A DNA stretch of 38,143 nucleotides from a bacterium. GTDB lineage: Bacteria > Bacteroidota > Bacteroidia > Bacteroidales > Muribaculaceae. The notes beneath the pieces are model-generated. The model had not been told where the DNA came from. It saw only the letters and a list, made by a program, of their open reading frames with translations, and made no database searches. Below, piece by piece: positions 20,001-28,658 of the stretch. The translations under genes and the position numbers were made by a program. The DNA lies in NCBI GenBank assembly GCA_014802625.1, contig JAAVBX010000007.1, positions 135,920-174,062 of the forward strand, written 5' to 3'. Positions within the stretch are counted from its first letter, which is position 1, and every line of letters starts with the position of its first letter.

Positions 20001-21209
20001 ATGAAATCGATCAAAGAGATATACAGGATAGGCACCGGACCCTCCTCGTCACATACCATGGGTCCGCGTCACGCGGCGGAAGTTTTCTTATCGACCCATC
20101 ATAACGCTCACGGTTATGAGGTGATTCTCTACGGCTCGCTCGCAGCCACCGGCAAAGGGCATATGACCGACGCAGCCATACTCGATGTGCTTTCGAAGAC
20201 TGAGATGCCCGTCAACATCATATGGAAGCCGGATGTCTTCCTCCCCTATCATCCCAACGCCATGACATTCCGCACACTCGACGGTATGGGATTCCCTACC
20301 GACGAGATGACATTCTACAGTGTCGGAGGTGGTGCGATCGAAGTGGAGGGTCAACCTCGCGGAGGCTCACCCGATCTCTACAGTCTCGACTCGCTGACTG
20401 AAATCATGAAATACTGCGAACGTACGGGACATGCCTATTGGGAGTATGTGGAGCAATGCGAAGGTCCCGGGATATGGGATTATTTGCGCGAGGTGTGGCA
20501 CGCCATGAAGGATGCCGTCGAACGTGGTCTCAACCGCGAGGGACGTCTGCCGGGGCCGCTCAATCTGCAACGCAAGGCTAACTCCTATTATGTGAAAGCC
20601 GGCGGCTATCGCGACAATCTTAAATCCAGAGGCAGAGTATTCGCCTATGCTCTCGCCGTAAGTGAGGAGAATGCCTCAGGCGGCACAATCGTGACGGCTC
20701 CGACTTGCGGCAGCTGCGGAGTTGTCCCAGGCGTCCTGTATCATCTTTGGAAGAGCCGCGAGTTCCCTGAAATTCAGATGCTCCACGCCCTCGCCACCGC
20801 CGGTCTCTTCGGTAATATCGTCAAGCACAACGCCTCAATCTCCGGTGCCGATGTCGGCTGTCAGGGTGAAGTCGGGGTTGCCTGTGCCATGGCGGCCGCA
20901 GCAGCCAGCCAACTCTTCGGGGGATCTCCCGCGCAGATTGAGTATGCAGCGGAGATGGGGCTTGAGCATCACCTCGGCATGACCTGCGACCCTGTCTGTG
21001 GACTTGTGCAGATTCCATGTATCGAGCGAAATGCCTATGCCGCCGCCCGCGCCCTCGACGCTAATATATACGCGAGCTTCACTGACGGCAGCCATCGTGT
21101 CTCGTTCGATAAACTCGTGAAGGTAATGAAGGAGACGGGCCACGATCTACCCTCCTTATATAAGGAGACAGCCGCCGGCGGCCTCGCAAAGGATTATACT
21201 CAGATGTAA
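20001..21209 (+). CDS. sdaA: L-serine ammonia-lyase (iron-sulfur type), single chain
   Basis: Deaminates L-serine to pyruvate and ammonia using a [4Fe-4S] cluster, not pyridoxal phosphate. The 402-aa protein contains both the N-terminal (beta-type) domain, starting MKSIKEIYRIGTGPSSSHTM, and the C-terminal catalytic (alpha-type) domain in one chain. Cysteines placed to bind the cluster occur in TAPTCGSCGVVPG (about C236 and C238), GADVGCQGEVGVACAMA and MTCDPVCGLVQIPCIER. The C-terminus is short and lacks extra domains. Its TAA overlaps the rnz start by one base, so the two genes are translationally coupled. A PLP-type dehydratase is ruled out by the motifs. Confidence 0.95.
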   Translation: MKSIKEIYRIGTGPSSSHTMGPRHAAEVFLSTHHNAHGYEVILYGSLAATGKGHMTDAAILDVLSKTEMPVNIIWKPDVFLPYHPNAMTFRTLDGMGFPTDEMTFYSVGGGAIEVEGQPRGGSPDLYSLDSLTEIMKYCERTGHAYWEYVEQCEGPGIWDYLREVWHAMKDAVERGLNREGRLPGPLNLQRKANSYYVKAGGYRDNLKSRGRVFAYALAVSEENASGGTIVTAPTCGSCGVVPGVLYHLWKSREFPEIQMLHALATAGLFGNIVKHNASISGADVGCQGEVGVACAMAAAAASQLFGGSPAQIEYAAEMGLEHHLGMTCDPVCGLVQIPCIERNAYAAARALDANIYASFTDGSHRVSFDKLVKVMKETGHDLPSLYKETAAGGLAKDYTQM

Positions 21210-22132
21210 TGGCAGATTTCACGATTCATAGTCTCGGATGCGGCTCCGCGCGCCCGACGCCAAAGCACAATCCATCTTGTACGGTGGTCGATTTCCGCAA
21301 CAATCTGTTCATGGTCGACTGTGGTGAAGGGGCCCAGAAGTCTTTCATGCAACAACGCCTGAACATCTCCCGCCTTGGCCACATTTTCCTCACCCATATG
21401 CACGGTGACCATGTGCTCGGACTGCCGGGTCTTATCAGCACCCTTGGCCTTCAGGATACTGGGGGTGAACTGACTATCCATACTTTTGCCGATGGCGCGA
21501 AAATTCTGAAGGAGATTTTCGATTATTTCGGTCGCAATCTCTCATACGATATACGGTTCAATATTCTTGACTCGACCAAAGAGGAGATTGCTTTTGAAAA
21601 TAAATCCCTTACGGTCAGAACTATTCCTTTAAAACACCGGGTCCCGACAGTGGGATATGTATTTGAAGAGAAACAGAAACCTCGCCATCTCAACCGCGAA
21701 ATGTGTGATTTTCACGGTGTCCCCACGAGTCAGTTCAACAATATAAAGGCCGGTATGGATTTTGTAAAACCTGACGGCACCCTTATAGCTAACGAGCGAT
21801 TGACGACCGATCCCACCCCTTCTCTATCCTACGCCCATATATCCGATACTCTCTTTGTGCATCAACTGGCAGAGAAAATCGGTCCCGTAGATTTGCTCTT
21901 CCATGAGACGACCTATCTCGACACGGAGGCTGACATGGCGGTGAAAAACCATCACACCACTGCCCGCCAAGCCGGCCAGATGGCAAAGATGTCGGGAGCC
22001 CGATGGCTCCTCACGGGTCATTACTCCTCCCGCTATAAAGATGAGGAGGAATTCCGCCGTCAGGCTATGGAGGAATTCCCGAATGTCATCCTCAACCGCG
22101 AGGGACTGCGCACCGACATCACCCGACTCTGA
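21209..22132 (+). CDS. rnz: Ribonuclease Z
   Basis: Zinc-dependent endonuclease of the metallo-beta-lactamase fold that trims tRNA precursors at the 3' side, 307 aa, the short bacterial form. The metal motif THMHGDHVLGLPG lies at about residues 61-73. The later histidines are in HETTYLD and KNHHTTARQAGQMAK, and the last motif is LLTGHYSSRY. It overlaps the sdaA stop by one base. A perfect hairpin terminator follows the stop at 22177-22226. Confidence 0.97.
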   Translation: MADFTIHSLGCGSARPTPKHNPSCTVVDFRNNLFMVDCGEGAQKSFMQQRLNISRLGHIFLTHMHGDHVLGLPGLISTLGLQDTGGELTIHTFADGAKILKEIFDYFGRNLSYDIRFNILDSTKEEIAFENKSLTVRTIPLKHRVPTVGYVFEEKQKPRHLNREMCDFHGVPTSQFNNIKAGMDFVKPDGTLIANERLTTDPTPSLSYAHISDTLFVHQLAEKIGPVDLLFHETTYLDTEADMAVKNHHTTARQAGQMAKMSGARWLLTGHYSSRYKDEEEFRRQAMEEFPNVILNREGLRTDITRL

Positions 22133-22176
22133 CGCAAACCCTGCCGGTATACCCCGGCCATGGCATCAACGCAAAA

Positions 22177-22226
22177 TTTAAGCCAAAAGGAAAGGTTCCC
22201 GAACAGGCCTTTCCTTTTGGCTTAAA
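22177..22226. terminator. Perfect 19-bp hairpin terminator between convergent rnz and hepT
   Basis: Bases 22177-22195 pair perfectly with 22208-22226 around a 12-base loop. The arms are A-rich on one side and T-rich on the other (GGAAAGG pairs with CCTTTCC at the loop). The hairpin sits between the convergent ends of rnz and hepT and should stop transcription from both sides. Confidence 0.85.
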
Positions 22227-22272
22227 CATTTATCGGATTAGCAGCTACAATTGCTACACACGAACTCCGTCA

Positions 22273-22617
22273 CTACTTGTCTTCATTCAACAATCGTATT
22301 ACCTCCTCTTTCAGTAGAGGAAGATGATTCATTACTACTGCCCAGAGTATTTCCGGAGTAAGTGTGTCATACGAATGAATCACGTAATTTCTACAATCCA
22401 CCACTTTTCGTGCATTCGTAATTTTTATGTCCGGGTGGACTTTCAAAATTCGATTGACAGCCTCACCCATAATCTCAATGTTTCGTTCAACAAATTTTCG
22501 GAACACGTAGTCGTTCAAGAACGTATCAAATCTGGCCTCTTTGGACGACACGGTTTCCTCTATTTCCTGAATTGCGACACGAATATCCTCAAGATATTTC
22601 TTTATTTTAGGATTCAT
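22273..22617 (-). CDS. hepT: HepT-like HEPN toxin (DUF86 family)
   Basis: Toxin half of a type VII (HepT/MntA) toxin-antitoxin pair, 114 aa, a mostly helical HEPN-type RNase. The motif RX4HXY is exact: RNYVIHSY at about residues 76-83 gives Arg76 and His81 for catalysis and Tyr83, the tyrosine that MntA-type antitoxins AMPylate in studied systems. I start at MNPKIKKYLED (22617), which overlaps the end of mntA by 11 bases. A longer frame to 22716 would add 33 residues inside mntA with no family similarity. Some DUF86 proteins have lost activity, but all key residues are kept here. Confidence 0.9.
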   Translation of the reverse strand: MNPKIKKYLEDIRVAIQEIEETVSSKEARFDTFLNDYVFRKFVERNIEIMGEAVNRILKVHPDIKITNARKVVDCRNYVIHSYDTLTPEILWAVVMNHLPLLKEEVIRLLNEDK

Positions 22618-22921
22618 AGACGAGGATCTTGGTATTGTCAAGTTCTTTGCGGAAATACTTGTTGCTAATGTAACGTTCATCAATAAGATCAACCTTTCTG
22701 CCGAACAGCTGTTCAAGACTCTCTATAAGCCCGAAAAAGATATCCGACCAATCCATTTTATGTCGGTTTATCTCCTCTGCATTAAAATCTACTGAGAAAT
22801 CCATGTCGCTCTCTTCATTGAAACGTGCGGTAAGTATGGAGCCGAAGACATATAGCTTTCGCACCATATATTTCTCACATATTTGCCGTAGACGGTGTAT
22901 GTTGTCCGTGATGAGTTTCAT
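22607..22921 (-). CDS. mntA: MntA-like nucleotidyltransferase antitoxin
   Basis: Antitoxin half of the HepT/MntA pair, 104 aa, minimal nucleotidyltransferase fold. The motif GSX10DXD is exact: G27-S28, ten residues, then D39-M-D41 (VFGSILTARF...SDMDFSVDF). In characterised members this enzyme transfers AMP from ATP to the HepT tyrosine and silences it. It starts 27 bases after the S9 peptidase stop, with AAAGGAAAG about 8 bases before the ATG. No promoter is seen in the gap, so it may be transcribed with the upstream housekeeping genes. Confidence 0.9.
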   Translation of the reverse strand: MKLITDNIHRLRQICEKYMVRKLYVFGSILTARFNEESDMDFSVDFNAEEINRHKMDWSDIFFGLIESLEQLFGRKVDLIDERYISNKYFRKELDNTKILVYES

Positions 22922-22948
22922 AAGCGATTCTTTCCTTTAAAATGTGAT

Positions 22949-25846
22949 TCAGAAGCCGTAATCCTGACCCTTGCGTAGCGGGGAGATGCCCCGCTCCATC
23001 CATCGTGGCATCGGCTCACCCTTCAGGTAATGGTCAAAGAATTGCTGGAGACGCTTTGTTATATCCTTACGGTTGCGACGCTCACGCAGATTGTGGGATT
23101 CGCCGTTATACTGAAGCATCCATACCGGTTTCTCAAGACGACGTAACGCCATGAACATCTCGATTCCCTGATACCAGGGCACGGCTTCATCGGCATCATT
23201 GTGCATTATCAACAACGGAGTGTTCACTCTATTGGCATGGAACACGGGAGAGTTCGCGATGTAATACTCAGTGCCATCCCAGAGATTACGGCCTATGCGA
23301 CTCTGACCCATCTCATACTGTCCCTGCCGGGAATCACCGGAGCCCCAGCGGATGCCTCCGAATGCAGAAGTCATGTTGGCAACCGGAGCGCCGCTGCCCG
23401 CACAGGCAAACATATCCGTGCGCGTCACGAGGAACGCCGTCTGGTAACCGCCCCAGGACTGGCCGTCGATTCCGATGCGCTTCTTGTCAATCGCCGGATA
23501 GCGACGACACATCTCCTCGACTCCCGAACATACGAAATTATAGGCACATTCTCCCGGCACACCCGCAGTATAGTGGATATCCGGCACGAAAATCACATAT
23601 CCGCGACTCACGTAGAAAGGATAGTTCACCCAGCTCCAGGATGGCTCCATACGATAGGGGAAGTAGAGATCTTCCGAGCCTGTTTCGTAGAATACCGACA
23701 GCATAGGATACGCATCCTTGGCCGATTCATCGAAACCCTCCGGGAGATAAAGCACTCCCTGACTCTTCGTGCCATCGTAGGCATACCATTCAACGAGCTG
23801 AGCCGTGCCCCAGGAGATGTCGGCGAGTTGCGGATTGATCGATGTCATCTTGGTTCCCTTGGCAAAATCAGCCGAATTGGCCGTATAGAGATCGGGCATG
23901 ACCTCAAAGTTGCCTTTCTGCCACATATAGACATCTGCATCCTTGGCCTTACGGAGCTGACCATACCAATAGCCATCGAGCACACTGACCTTTGGAGCCG
24001 CCGAAGCCACTCCATAGGGCATAGTGGCGAAACCATATCGTTTGTCGCCGTAATCAAACATGTCGAGTACCATCAGCTCACCTCTCTTCAATGTCTTCTC
24101 ATCGGGGTTGAGACGGTGATAGCGATAACGAACGTTACGTTTGCGGCCATCCCCGGCCGTCAGGCAGACGGGGTCACTTTTTCCGGTCATGTCGACACTC
24201 CATATGTCATGACGGTCATAGAGGAGCACCCGGTTGTCTCCGTCGCCCCAGCCACCGATTCCGTATGCCTGCTTGGGCATGGGGTGATCGTCATCCTCCT
24301 CCCATACGGGATAGGGAATCTTCTCGGAGATATTGATGATTTCTCCTGTCGCGTTGTCGTAGGCGTAGAAAGTGCGCTCATCATACATGACGACGAACCG
24401 TCCGTCCGGAGACAGTGCCGAATTCTCCTTGTCATATCTTCCGATGGGTTTCACCTCACCCGTCACTACATTGACAAGGCTCAGATCCTCCGGCGCGAAA
24501 TAATTCCATTGTCCCTCCACCATACGTTCTGTCGGGTCATGAAGAAGAGCCCACTCGGCATCTCCCCGGAATGAGGGTTCCACCTTGACGAGTTCATTCT
24601 TAGTGAGCAGACGGTAGCCGCGACCATTCTTCAGATCCATCACCACGGGCATCGAATGCTTCCGCATCGACTCAAGATTACCCTTCTCCTGCGGGATGGT
24701 GTAGGGCGCGTCCCAACGCCATATGTCGAGATCGGCCTTCTCGAAATCTACGAGAGTGGTATCATCCGGAGCGATGACGGGTGCAACCCCTATTGTCAGG
24801 AATCGCCCGTTGCGCGAAAACTCAGGACGCTGATACTGATTTATGCGCAGCTCCTCCCCACGCGCGGAGGTCATATAATCGCGGTATTGCTTCTCCAGTT
24901 TCTCCTGTGTCTCGGGATCCGAAGCATGCGGAAGAGCGAGATTTACAGGTTTCTCACCCGTAAAGAACAGAAAGTCATATTCCTCCACCTTCGGCGACTT
25001 TCCGGGAGCCATCGACGTGAGATCGGAATAATAGAGCATCATGCGCTTCGTGCCGCTATCGAGCGTATCCATAGTCGCCGTATAGGCCAAGGCTGATCCG
25101 GTCTCATTGAAGACGGGGAGCGTATAGAATTTCTTATCGCGGTCGATGAGTATCATGGAGGTGTCCGGGAGGTTGACGACTGCCACACCATCCGTAGCCA
25201 CAGAATCCTTCTCCGGTTTCTTGAGGTTGAGCGCGAGGCGGCCGCCATCCTTAGAGAATCCGTAGTCTTTAACCCATTTCACCATCTTCATAACCGGCGA
25301 TGTCAGCGATCGTATCATCAACGGTTTCCCCGCCTCTTTATCCTTGAGGTCGGCAGGTTTTATATGGAGTGTATCGCAACTCTGATAGGCCACGAACGAA
25401 CCACCCTTTTCAGGGAGTTTGTAACCGATGACATGGGGAATCTTCTCCACTTTCATCGTCGTGAGATCAATTATCGCCAGAGAATCCTGCGGAAGGTCAA
25501 AATCCTTTTTCTTATCGATTTTGGCCTTGCGTGTATCCGCGAACAGGGGTTTTATCAGTGCCACGGCCCACTTCCCGTCGGCTGAGAATGAGGGCTGGCT
25601 GCCGCGCGGTATCTCTATCGTGCGGCCGCGTCGGTTGTCGCGCAATGTCAGTATGGCATCCCCCTCCTGTGGAAGCACGCTGAAGGCGCTCCAGGCGCCA
25701 TTGTCGGATATGGCTTCCACCCTCGCGCTCTGCCAGGAATCGAAATCGTCATGATTCAGCGGGCGTTTGGCCGCCATCTCCGCAACCGTCGCGACCGTCA
25801 TCATGCCGGCCAACGCTCCTCCGAATAAATAGGTCAGATATTTCAT
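22949..25846 (-). CDS. Exported S9-family serine peptidase (prolyl oligopeptidase fold)
   Basis: A 965-aa protein with an N-terminal signal peptide (MKYLTYLFGGALAGMMTVAT...), a long beta-propeller-like middle region of repeated Trp/Asp-rich blades, and a C-terminal alpha/beta-hydrolase domain. The nucleophile motif is GIDGQSWGGYQ (Ser about 797). The acid is in HNDADEAVPW (Asp about 886) and the histidine in YNGESHNLRE (about 918), so the triad is complete. It is probably periplasmic or outer-surface and removes di- or tripeptides from oligopeptides, a common trait of asaccharolytic and gut Bacteroidales. Substrate specificity (dipeptidyl or acyl-aminoacyl) cannot be fixed by eye. It follows ribBA by 4 bases. 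Confidence 0.9.
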   Translation of the reverse strand: MKYLTYLFGGALAGMMTVATVAEMAAKRPLNHDDFDSWQSARVEAISDNGAWSAFSVLPQEGDAILTLRDNRRGRTIEIPRGSQPSFSADGKWAVALIKPLFADTRKAKIDKKKDFDLPQDSLAIIDLTTMKVEKIPHVIGYKLPEKGGSFVAYQSCDTLHIKPADLKDKEAGKPLMIRSLTSPVMKMVKWVKDYGFSKDGGRLALNLKKPEKDSVATDGVAVVNLPDTSMILIDRDKKFYTLPVFNETGSALAYTATMDTLDSGTKRMMLYYSDLTSMAPGKSPKVEEYDFLFFTGEKPVNLALPHASDPETQEKLEKQYRDYMTSARGEELRINQYQRPEFSRNGRFLTIGVAPVIAPDDTTLVDFEKADLDIWRWDAPYTIPQEKGNLESMRKHSMPVVMDLKNGRGYRLLTKNELVKVEPSFRGDAEWALLHDPTERMVEGQWNYFAPEDLSLVNVVTGEVKPIGRYDKENSALSPDGRFVVMYDERTFYAYDNATGEIINISEKIPYPVWEEDDDHPMPKQAYGIGGWGDGDNRVLLYDRHDIWSVDMTGKSDPVCLTAGDGRKRNVRYRYHRLNPDEKTLKRGELMVLDMFDYGDKRYGFATMPYGVASAAPKVSVLDGYWYGQLRKAKDADVYMWQKGNFEVMPDLYTANSADFAKGTKMTSINPQLADISWGTAQLVEWYAYDGTKSQGVLYLPEGFDESAKDAYPMLSVFYETGSEDLYFPYRMEPSWSWVNYPFYVSRGYVIFVPDIHYTAGVPGECAYNFVCSGVEEMCRRYPAIDKKRIGIDGQSWGGYQTAFLVTRTDMFACAGSGAPVANMTSAFGGIRWGSGDSRQGQYEMGQSRIGRNLWDGTEYYIANSPVFHANRVNTPLLIMHNDADEAVPWYQGIEMFMALRRLEKPVWMLQYNGESHNLRERRNRKDITKRLQQFFDHYLKGEPMPRWMERGISPLRKGQDYGF

Positions 25847-25850
25847 GGCT

Positions 25851-27077
25851 TTATTTCACTTTATGCAGGTCATGGCCCATGCGCGTCTTCTTGGTGTGCA
25901 TGTATCTCTCGTTATATGGATTCGGGGCAATTTCAAGAGGCACATTCTCCACAATCTCAAGCCCGTATCCTTCAAGGCCGATTCGCTTCGTCGGATTATT
26001 GGTCATCAGGCGCATCTTTGTGATACCGAGATTATTGAGGATGCCTGCACCCACACCGTAGTCTCGCTCATCGGCCTTATGGCCGAGATGCAAGTTGGCG
26101 TCGATAGTGTCGAGACCCCCCTCCTGAAGCTTATATGCCCGGATCTTGTCCATCAGGCCGATTCCGCGACCCTCCTGATTGAGGTAGATGATGGCTCCTC
26201 TACCCTCCTTCTCTATCAACTCCATTGCCTTATGCAGCTGTTCGCCGCATTCACAGCGCATAGAGCCGAAGATATCACCCGTCATACATGAGGAATGAAC
26301 TCTCACGAGCATCGGCTCGGGAAGAGTCGGATCCCCCTTTATCAAGGCGATGTGTTCGAGTCCCGTGGTCTTCTCCCTGAAGGGTATCAGCCGGAAATGA
26401 CCATAGGCAGTCGGCATGTCGACCTCCTCTCCCTTCTCCAGAAGATTATCGTGTTTCAATCTATATGCGATAAGGTCGCGGATCGAGATCAGTTTAAGTC
26501 CCCATTCATCCGCCCGACGCCGGAGTTCAGGCAGGCGCGCCATGGAGCCGTCATCGCTCATTATCTCCATCAGCGCGGCGCAGGGCTGCAGGCCGGCCAG
26601 CCGGGCCAGATCTACGGCAGCCTCCGTGTGGCCGGCGCGCTGAAGCACTCCGCGATCTTGTGCATAGAGGGGATTTATATGTCCGGGCCGACCGAAATCC
26701 TCCGGTTTTGCCTCGGGATCGGCGAGATGACGGATTGTGTTCGCACGATCCTGAATGGATACTCCCGTGGAGCATCCCTCAAGTTTGTCGACTGTCACGG
26801 TGAAGGGTGTGCCGAGCACAGACGTATTGTCGCCGACCTGCTTCGGCAGATCAAGGCGTTCGCAGGCCGAGATCGTCAGCGGCACACACAGCACACCGCG
26901 CGCGTTCTTGAGCATGAAATTGACATCCTCCGGAGTGATTTTCTCTGCCGCGATGATTAGATCCCCTTCATTTTCACGATCCTCATCATCGACGACGACG
27001 AGAAATTTGCCGGCGCGGAAGTCCTCAAGCGCCTCCTCGATTGAATCAAGATGAATTTTCTGGTCTGTATTATTCAT
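25851..27077 (-). CDS. ribBA: Bifunctional 3,4-dihydroxy-2-butanone-4-phosphate synthase / GTP cyclohydrolase II
   Basis: Catalyses both entry reactions of riboflavin synthesis: ribulose 5-phosphate to the four-carbon precursor, and GTP to the pyrimidine precursor. It is 408 aa. The RibB half occupies about residues 1-205 with [18 protein letters not shown] and [16 protein letters not shown]. The RibA half follows, with [20 protein letters not shown], which supplies the three zinc cysteines, then [20 protein letters not shown]. Its stop is 4 bases before the S9 peptidase start and it lies 50 bases after rsmD. I see no FMN riboswitch in the 50-base upstream gap. Confidence 0.97.
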   Translation of the reverse strand: MNNTDQKIHLDSIEEALEDFRAGKFLVVVDDEDRENEGDLIIAAEKITPEDVNFMLKNARGVLCVPLTISACERLDLPKQVGDNTSVLGTPFTVTVDKLEGCSTGVSIQDRANTIRHLADPEAKPEDFGRPGHINPLYAQDRGVLQRAGHTEAAVDLARLAGLQPCAALMEIMSDDGSMARLPELRRRADEWGLKLISIRDLIAYRLKHDNLLEKGEEVDMPTAYGHFRLIPFREKTTGLEHIALIKGDPTLPEPMLVRVHSSCMTGDIFGSMRCECGEQLHKAMELIEKEGRGAIIYLNQEGRGIGLMDKIRAYKLQEGGLDTIDANLHLGHKADERDYGVGAGILNNLGITKMRLMTNNPTKRIGLEGYGLEIVENVPLEIAPNPYNERYMHTKKTRMGHDLHKVK

Positions 27078-27127
27078 GGTTATATTGTGATTCGATTTTA
27101 TACTGTATATATACGATAGCTTAGACC

Positions 27128-27676
27128 TTAATCCCCGGTCTCCTCCACACGGAAAAGCGAGAAATTTACACTACCATATTCTCTACGCTGGAAGAACCCC
27201 GGCAGAGCCGAGAAGTCGCGGTTGCCGGAATGCTCGATGATGACAAGCGAGCCCGGATGCACGAGCCGGGAACCAAGAATCAGCCCCGGTACCTCCTCGA
27301 AGCGAGGATGATCATAGGGGGGATCGGCAAACACTATATCGTAACTCCCGACGGCCCCGATTATAAATTTGAATACATCACCCTTGATTATCCGGAGATT
27401 TCCGTCGCCGAGTTTCTCCTTGACTGAGCGGATGAATCCCACCTGCGTCTGTGCCATCTCCACAGCCGTCACCGGCGATGCTCCGCGCGACAGGAACTCG
27501 AATGCTATCGCTCCGGTCCCGGAAAAGAGATCGCACACACTGCGACCCTCTATATCTTCGAGATTCTCGATGACGTTGAATATGTTCTCTCTGGCGAAGT
27601 CGGTCGTAGGTCTCGCCGTTATATTTTTGGGAGGTTCAAACCTCCGTCTTCCATATTTTCCTCTGATTATTCTCAT
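27128..27676 (-). CDS. rsmD: 16S rRNA (guanine966-N2)-methyltransferase
   Basis: SAM-dependent methyltransferase acting on 16S rRNA G966, 182 aa. The SAM-binding motif [18 protein letters not shown] is at about residues 49-66 and the catalytic DPPY motif at about 118-121 ([11 protein letters not shown]). The N-terminus [16 protein letters not shown] is typical. It overlaps the DUF3822 gene by 4 bases (ATGA), so the two are translationally coupled. Confidence 0.95.
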   Translation of the reverse strand: MRIIRGKYGRRRFEPPKNITARPTTDFARENIFNVIENLEDIEGRSVCDLFSGTGAIAFEFLSRGASPVTAVEMAQTQVGFIRSVKEKLGDGNLRIIKGDVFKFIIGAVGSYDIVFADPPYDHPRFEEVPGLILGSRLVHPGSLVIIEHSGNRDFSALPGFFQRREYGSVNFSLFRVEETGD

Positions 27677-28560
27677 AATTCACTTCCAAAAAAACCAGTC
27701 ATAAGGGTGACTTCCTTGAATACCGTTATCGCCACTGCCGGCGAAAGTGAGGTGGATGTCAATGTGTCCGGCAATTCTCTCATTCTCACACTGGTGATAC
27801 CCCTCAGTTCCATATTAAGATCCTCCGCGAGACGGGTCGAGCCATTGAAATCAAATATATTGACCAATGACGCCTCTCCATCCTCACCGAACGCCTCCAA
27901 AGCCTTCCTGACCGCCCGGCTCACATCCTCCTGACATGTAACCGGATGCTCCGAAGCGCAAAGCAATGTTTCCCCTCTTGACGCAACCAGTGTGACGGCA
28001 GAACGATACAGGATTATATTGACAGTGAAGATTCCATCCCCCGCGTCGGAAAGCATCCGTTCCGCCAGGACGGCGAGGTGGCTGCGCATTCGCGCCCCCG
28101 GGACGGTGCGCGCCATGAATCCGTCGAAGCCCGGAGCCAGGGAGAATAGAGCCGTAGCCTCCCCGACCCTGTCGGTCATCACTTCATTCTCTCCGGGAAA
28201 GAATTCATTGAAGACATTCTCCTCCATAAATTCTCCGGAGCTGAGTATTTCAGTAGGAATCCATGTGGTATTCGGTGTGGTGACCACGATTTCCGTGGCA
28301 TAATCGTCAAGTATGCCGGGATGCTCATATACCGAGTTCTCGATTCGCTCCAGCAGACTCCTCCCCTCCAGCGGCTCCCAATGATCGTCGAATAGTCTTA
28401 CCGCAGGACGGCTTGTGTCGGAGACATGACGCAACACTGCCCCCATCCCGTCGGCCGCCACGTGTATAACGAGGCGCCACTGGCCGGTGTCGGCGAAGTC
28501 GGCCGGAGTGAGTATCATTGGCCGTGGATCAGCCCCTATATGTTGATTTTCATTTGTCAT
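27673..28560 (-). CDS. DUF3822 family protein
   Basis: A 295-aa soluble protein without signal peptide or membrane segment. I recognise it as the DUF3822 family found in Bacteroidota next to rsmD. The N-terminal half contains LFDDHWEPLEG and IVVTTPNTTWIPTEIL; the C-terminal half repeats a similar alternating pattern (LLCASEHPVTCQEDVSRAVR). This two-lobed arrangement resembles actin/FtsA-like folds, but no ATP-binding motif is clear to me. Biochemical function is unknown. It is the first gene of the operon, with a strong promoter about 65 bases upstream. Confidence 0.82.
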   Translation of the reverse strand: MTNENQHIGADPRPMILTPADFADTGQWRLVIHVAADGMGAVLRHVSDTSRPAVRLFDDHWEPLEGRSLLERIENSVYEHPGILDDYATEIVVTTPNTTWIPTEILSSGEFMEENVFNEFFPGENEVMTDRVGEATALFSLAPGFDGFMARTVPGARMRSHLAVLAERMLSDAGDGIFTVNIILYRSAVTLVASRGETLLCASEHPVTCQEDVSRAVRKALEAFGEDGEASLVNIFDFNGSTRLAEDLNMELRGITSVRMRELPDTLTSTSLSPAVAITVFKEVTLMTGFFGSEL

Positions 28561-28594
28561 GATTAAAAATCCGGGAGTATTTTGTGTCGTCGCT

Positions 28595-28626
28595 CTTGGC
28601 TATGACACGGAATCTCTCTATCTTTG
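28595..28626 (+). promoter_or_regulatory. Predicted promoter of the MATE-ispE operon
   Basis: CTTG (28595-28598), 20 bases, then TATCTTTG (28619-28626). Initiation near 28631 gives a leader of about 20 bases to the GTG start. Its -7 element directly abuts the opposite-strand -7 element of the DUF3822 operon, so the two promoters cannot be occupied at once. Confidence 0.68.
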
Positions 28627-28658
28627 CAAAGTTAATCAATTTTTTTACTAAGTGCAAA
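28627..28658 (-). promoter_or_regulatory. Predicted promoter of the DUF3822-rsmD-ribBA-S9-mntA-hepT operon
   Basis: Minus strand TTTG (28658-28655), 20 bases, then TAACTTTG (28634-28627), a full match to consensus. Initiation near 28622 leaves a leader of about 60 bases. The -33 box lies inside the first codons of the MATE gene. Confidence 0.72.

Noticed and set aside
23201..24574. 457-codon open frame on the plus strand opposite the S9 peptidase gene
   Set aside because: It is antisense to a protein with a complete catalytic triad; there is no recognisable domain, promoter or partner gene.
27078..27127. FMN riboswitch before ribBA
   Set aside because: The gap to rsmD is only 50 bases and AT-rich, too short for an FMN aptamer, with no conserved elements seen.
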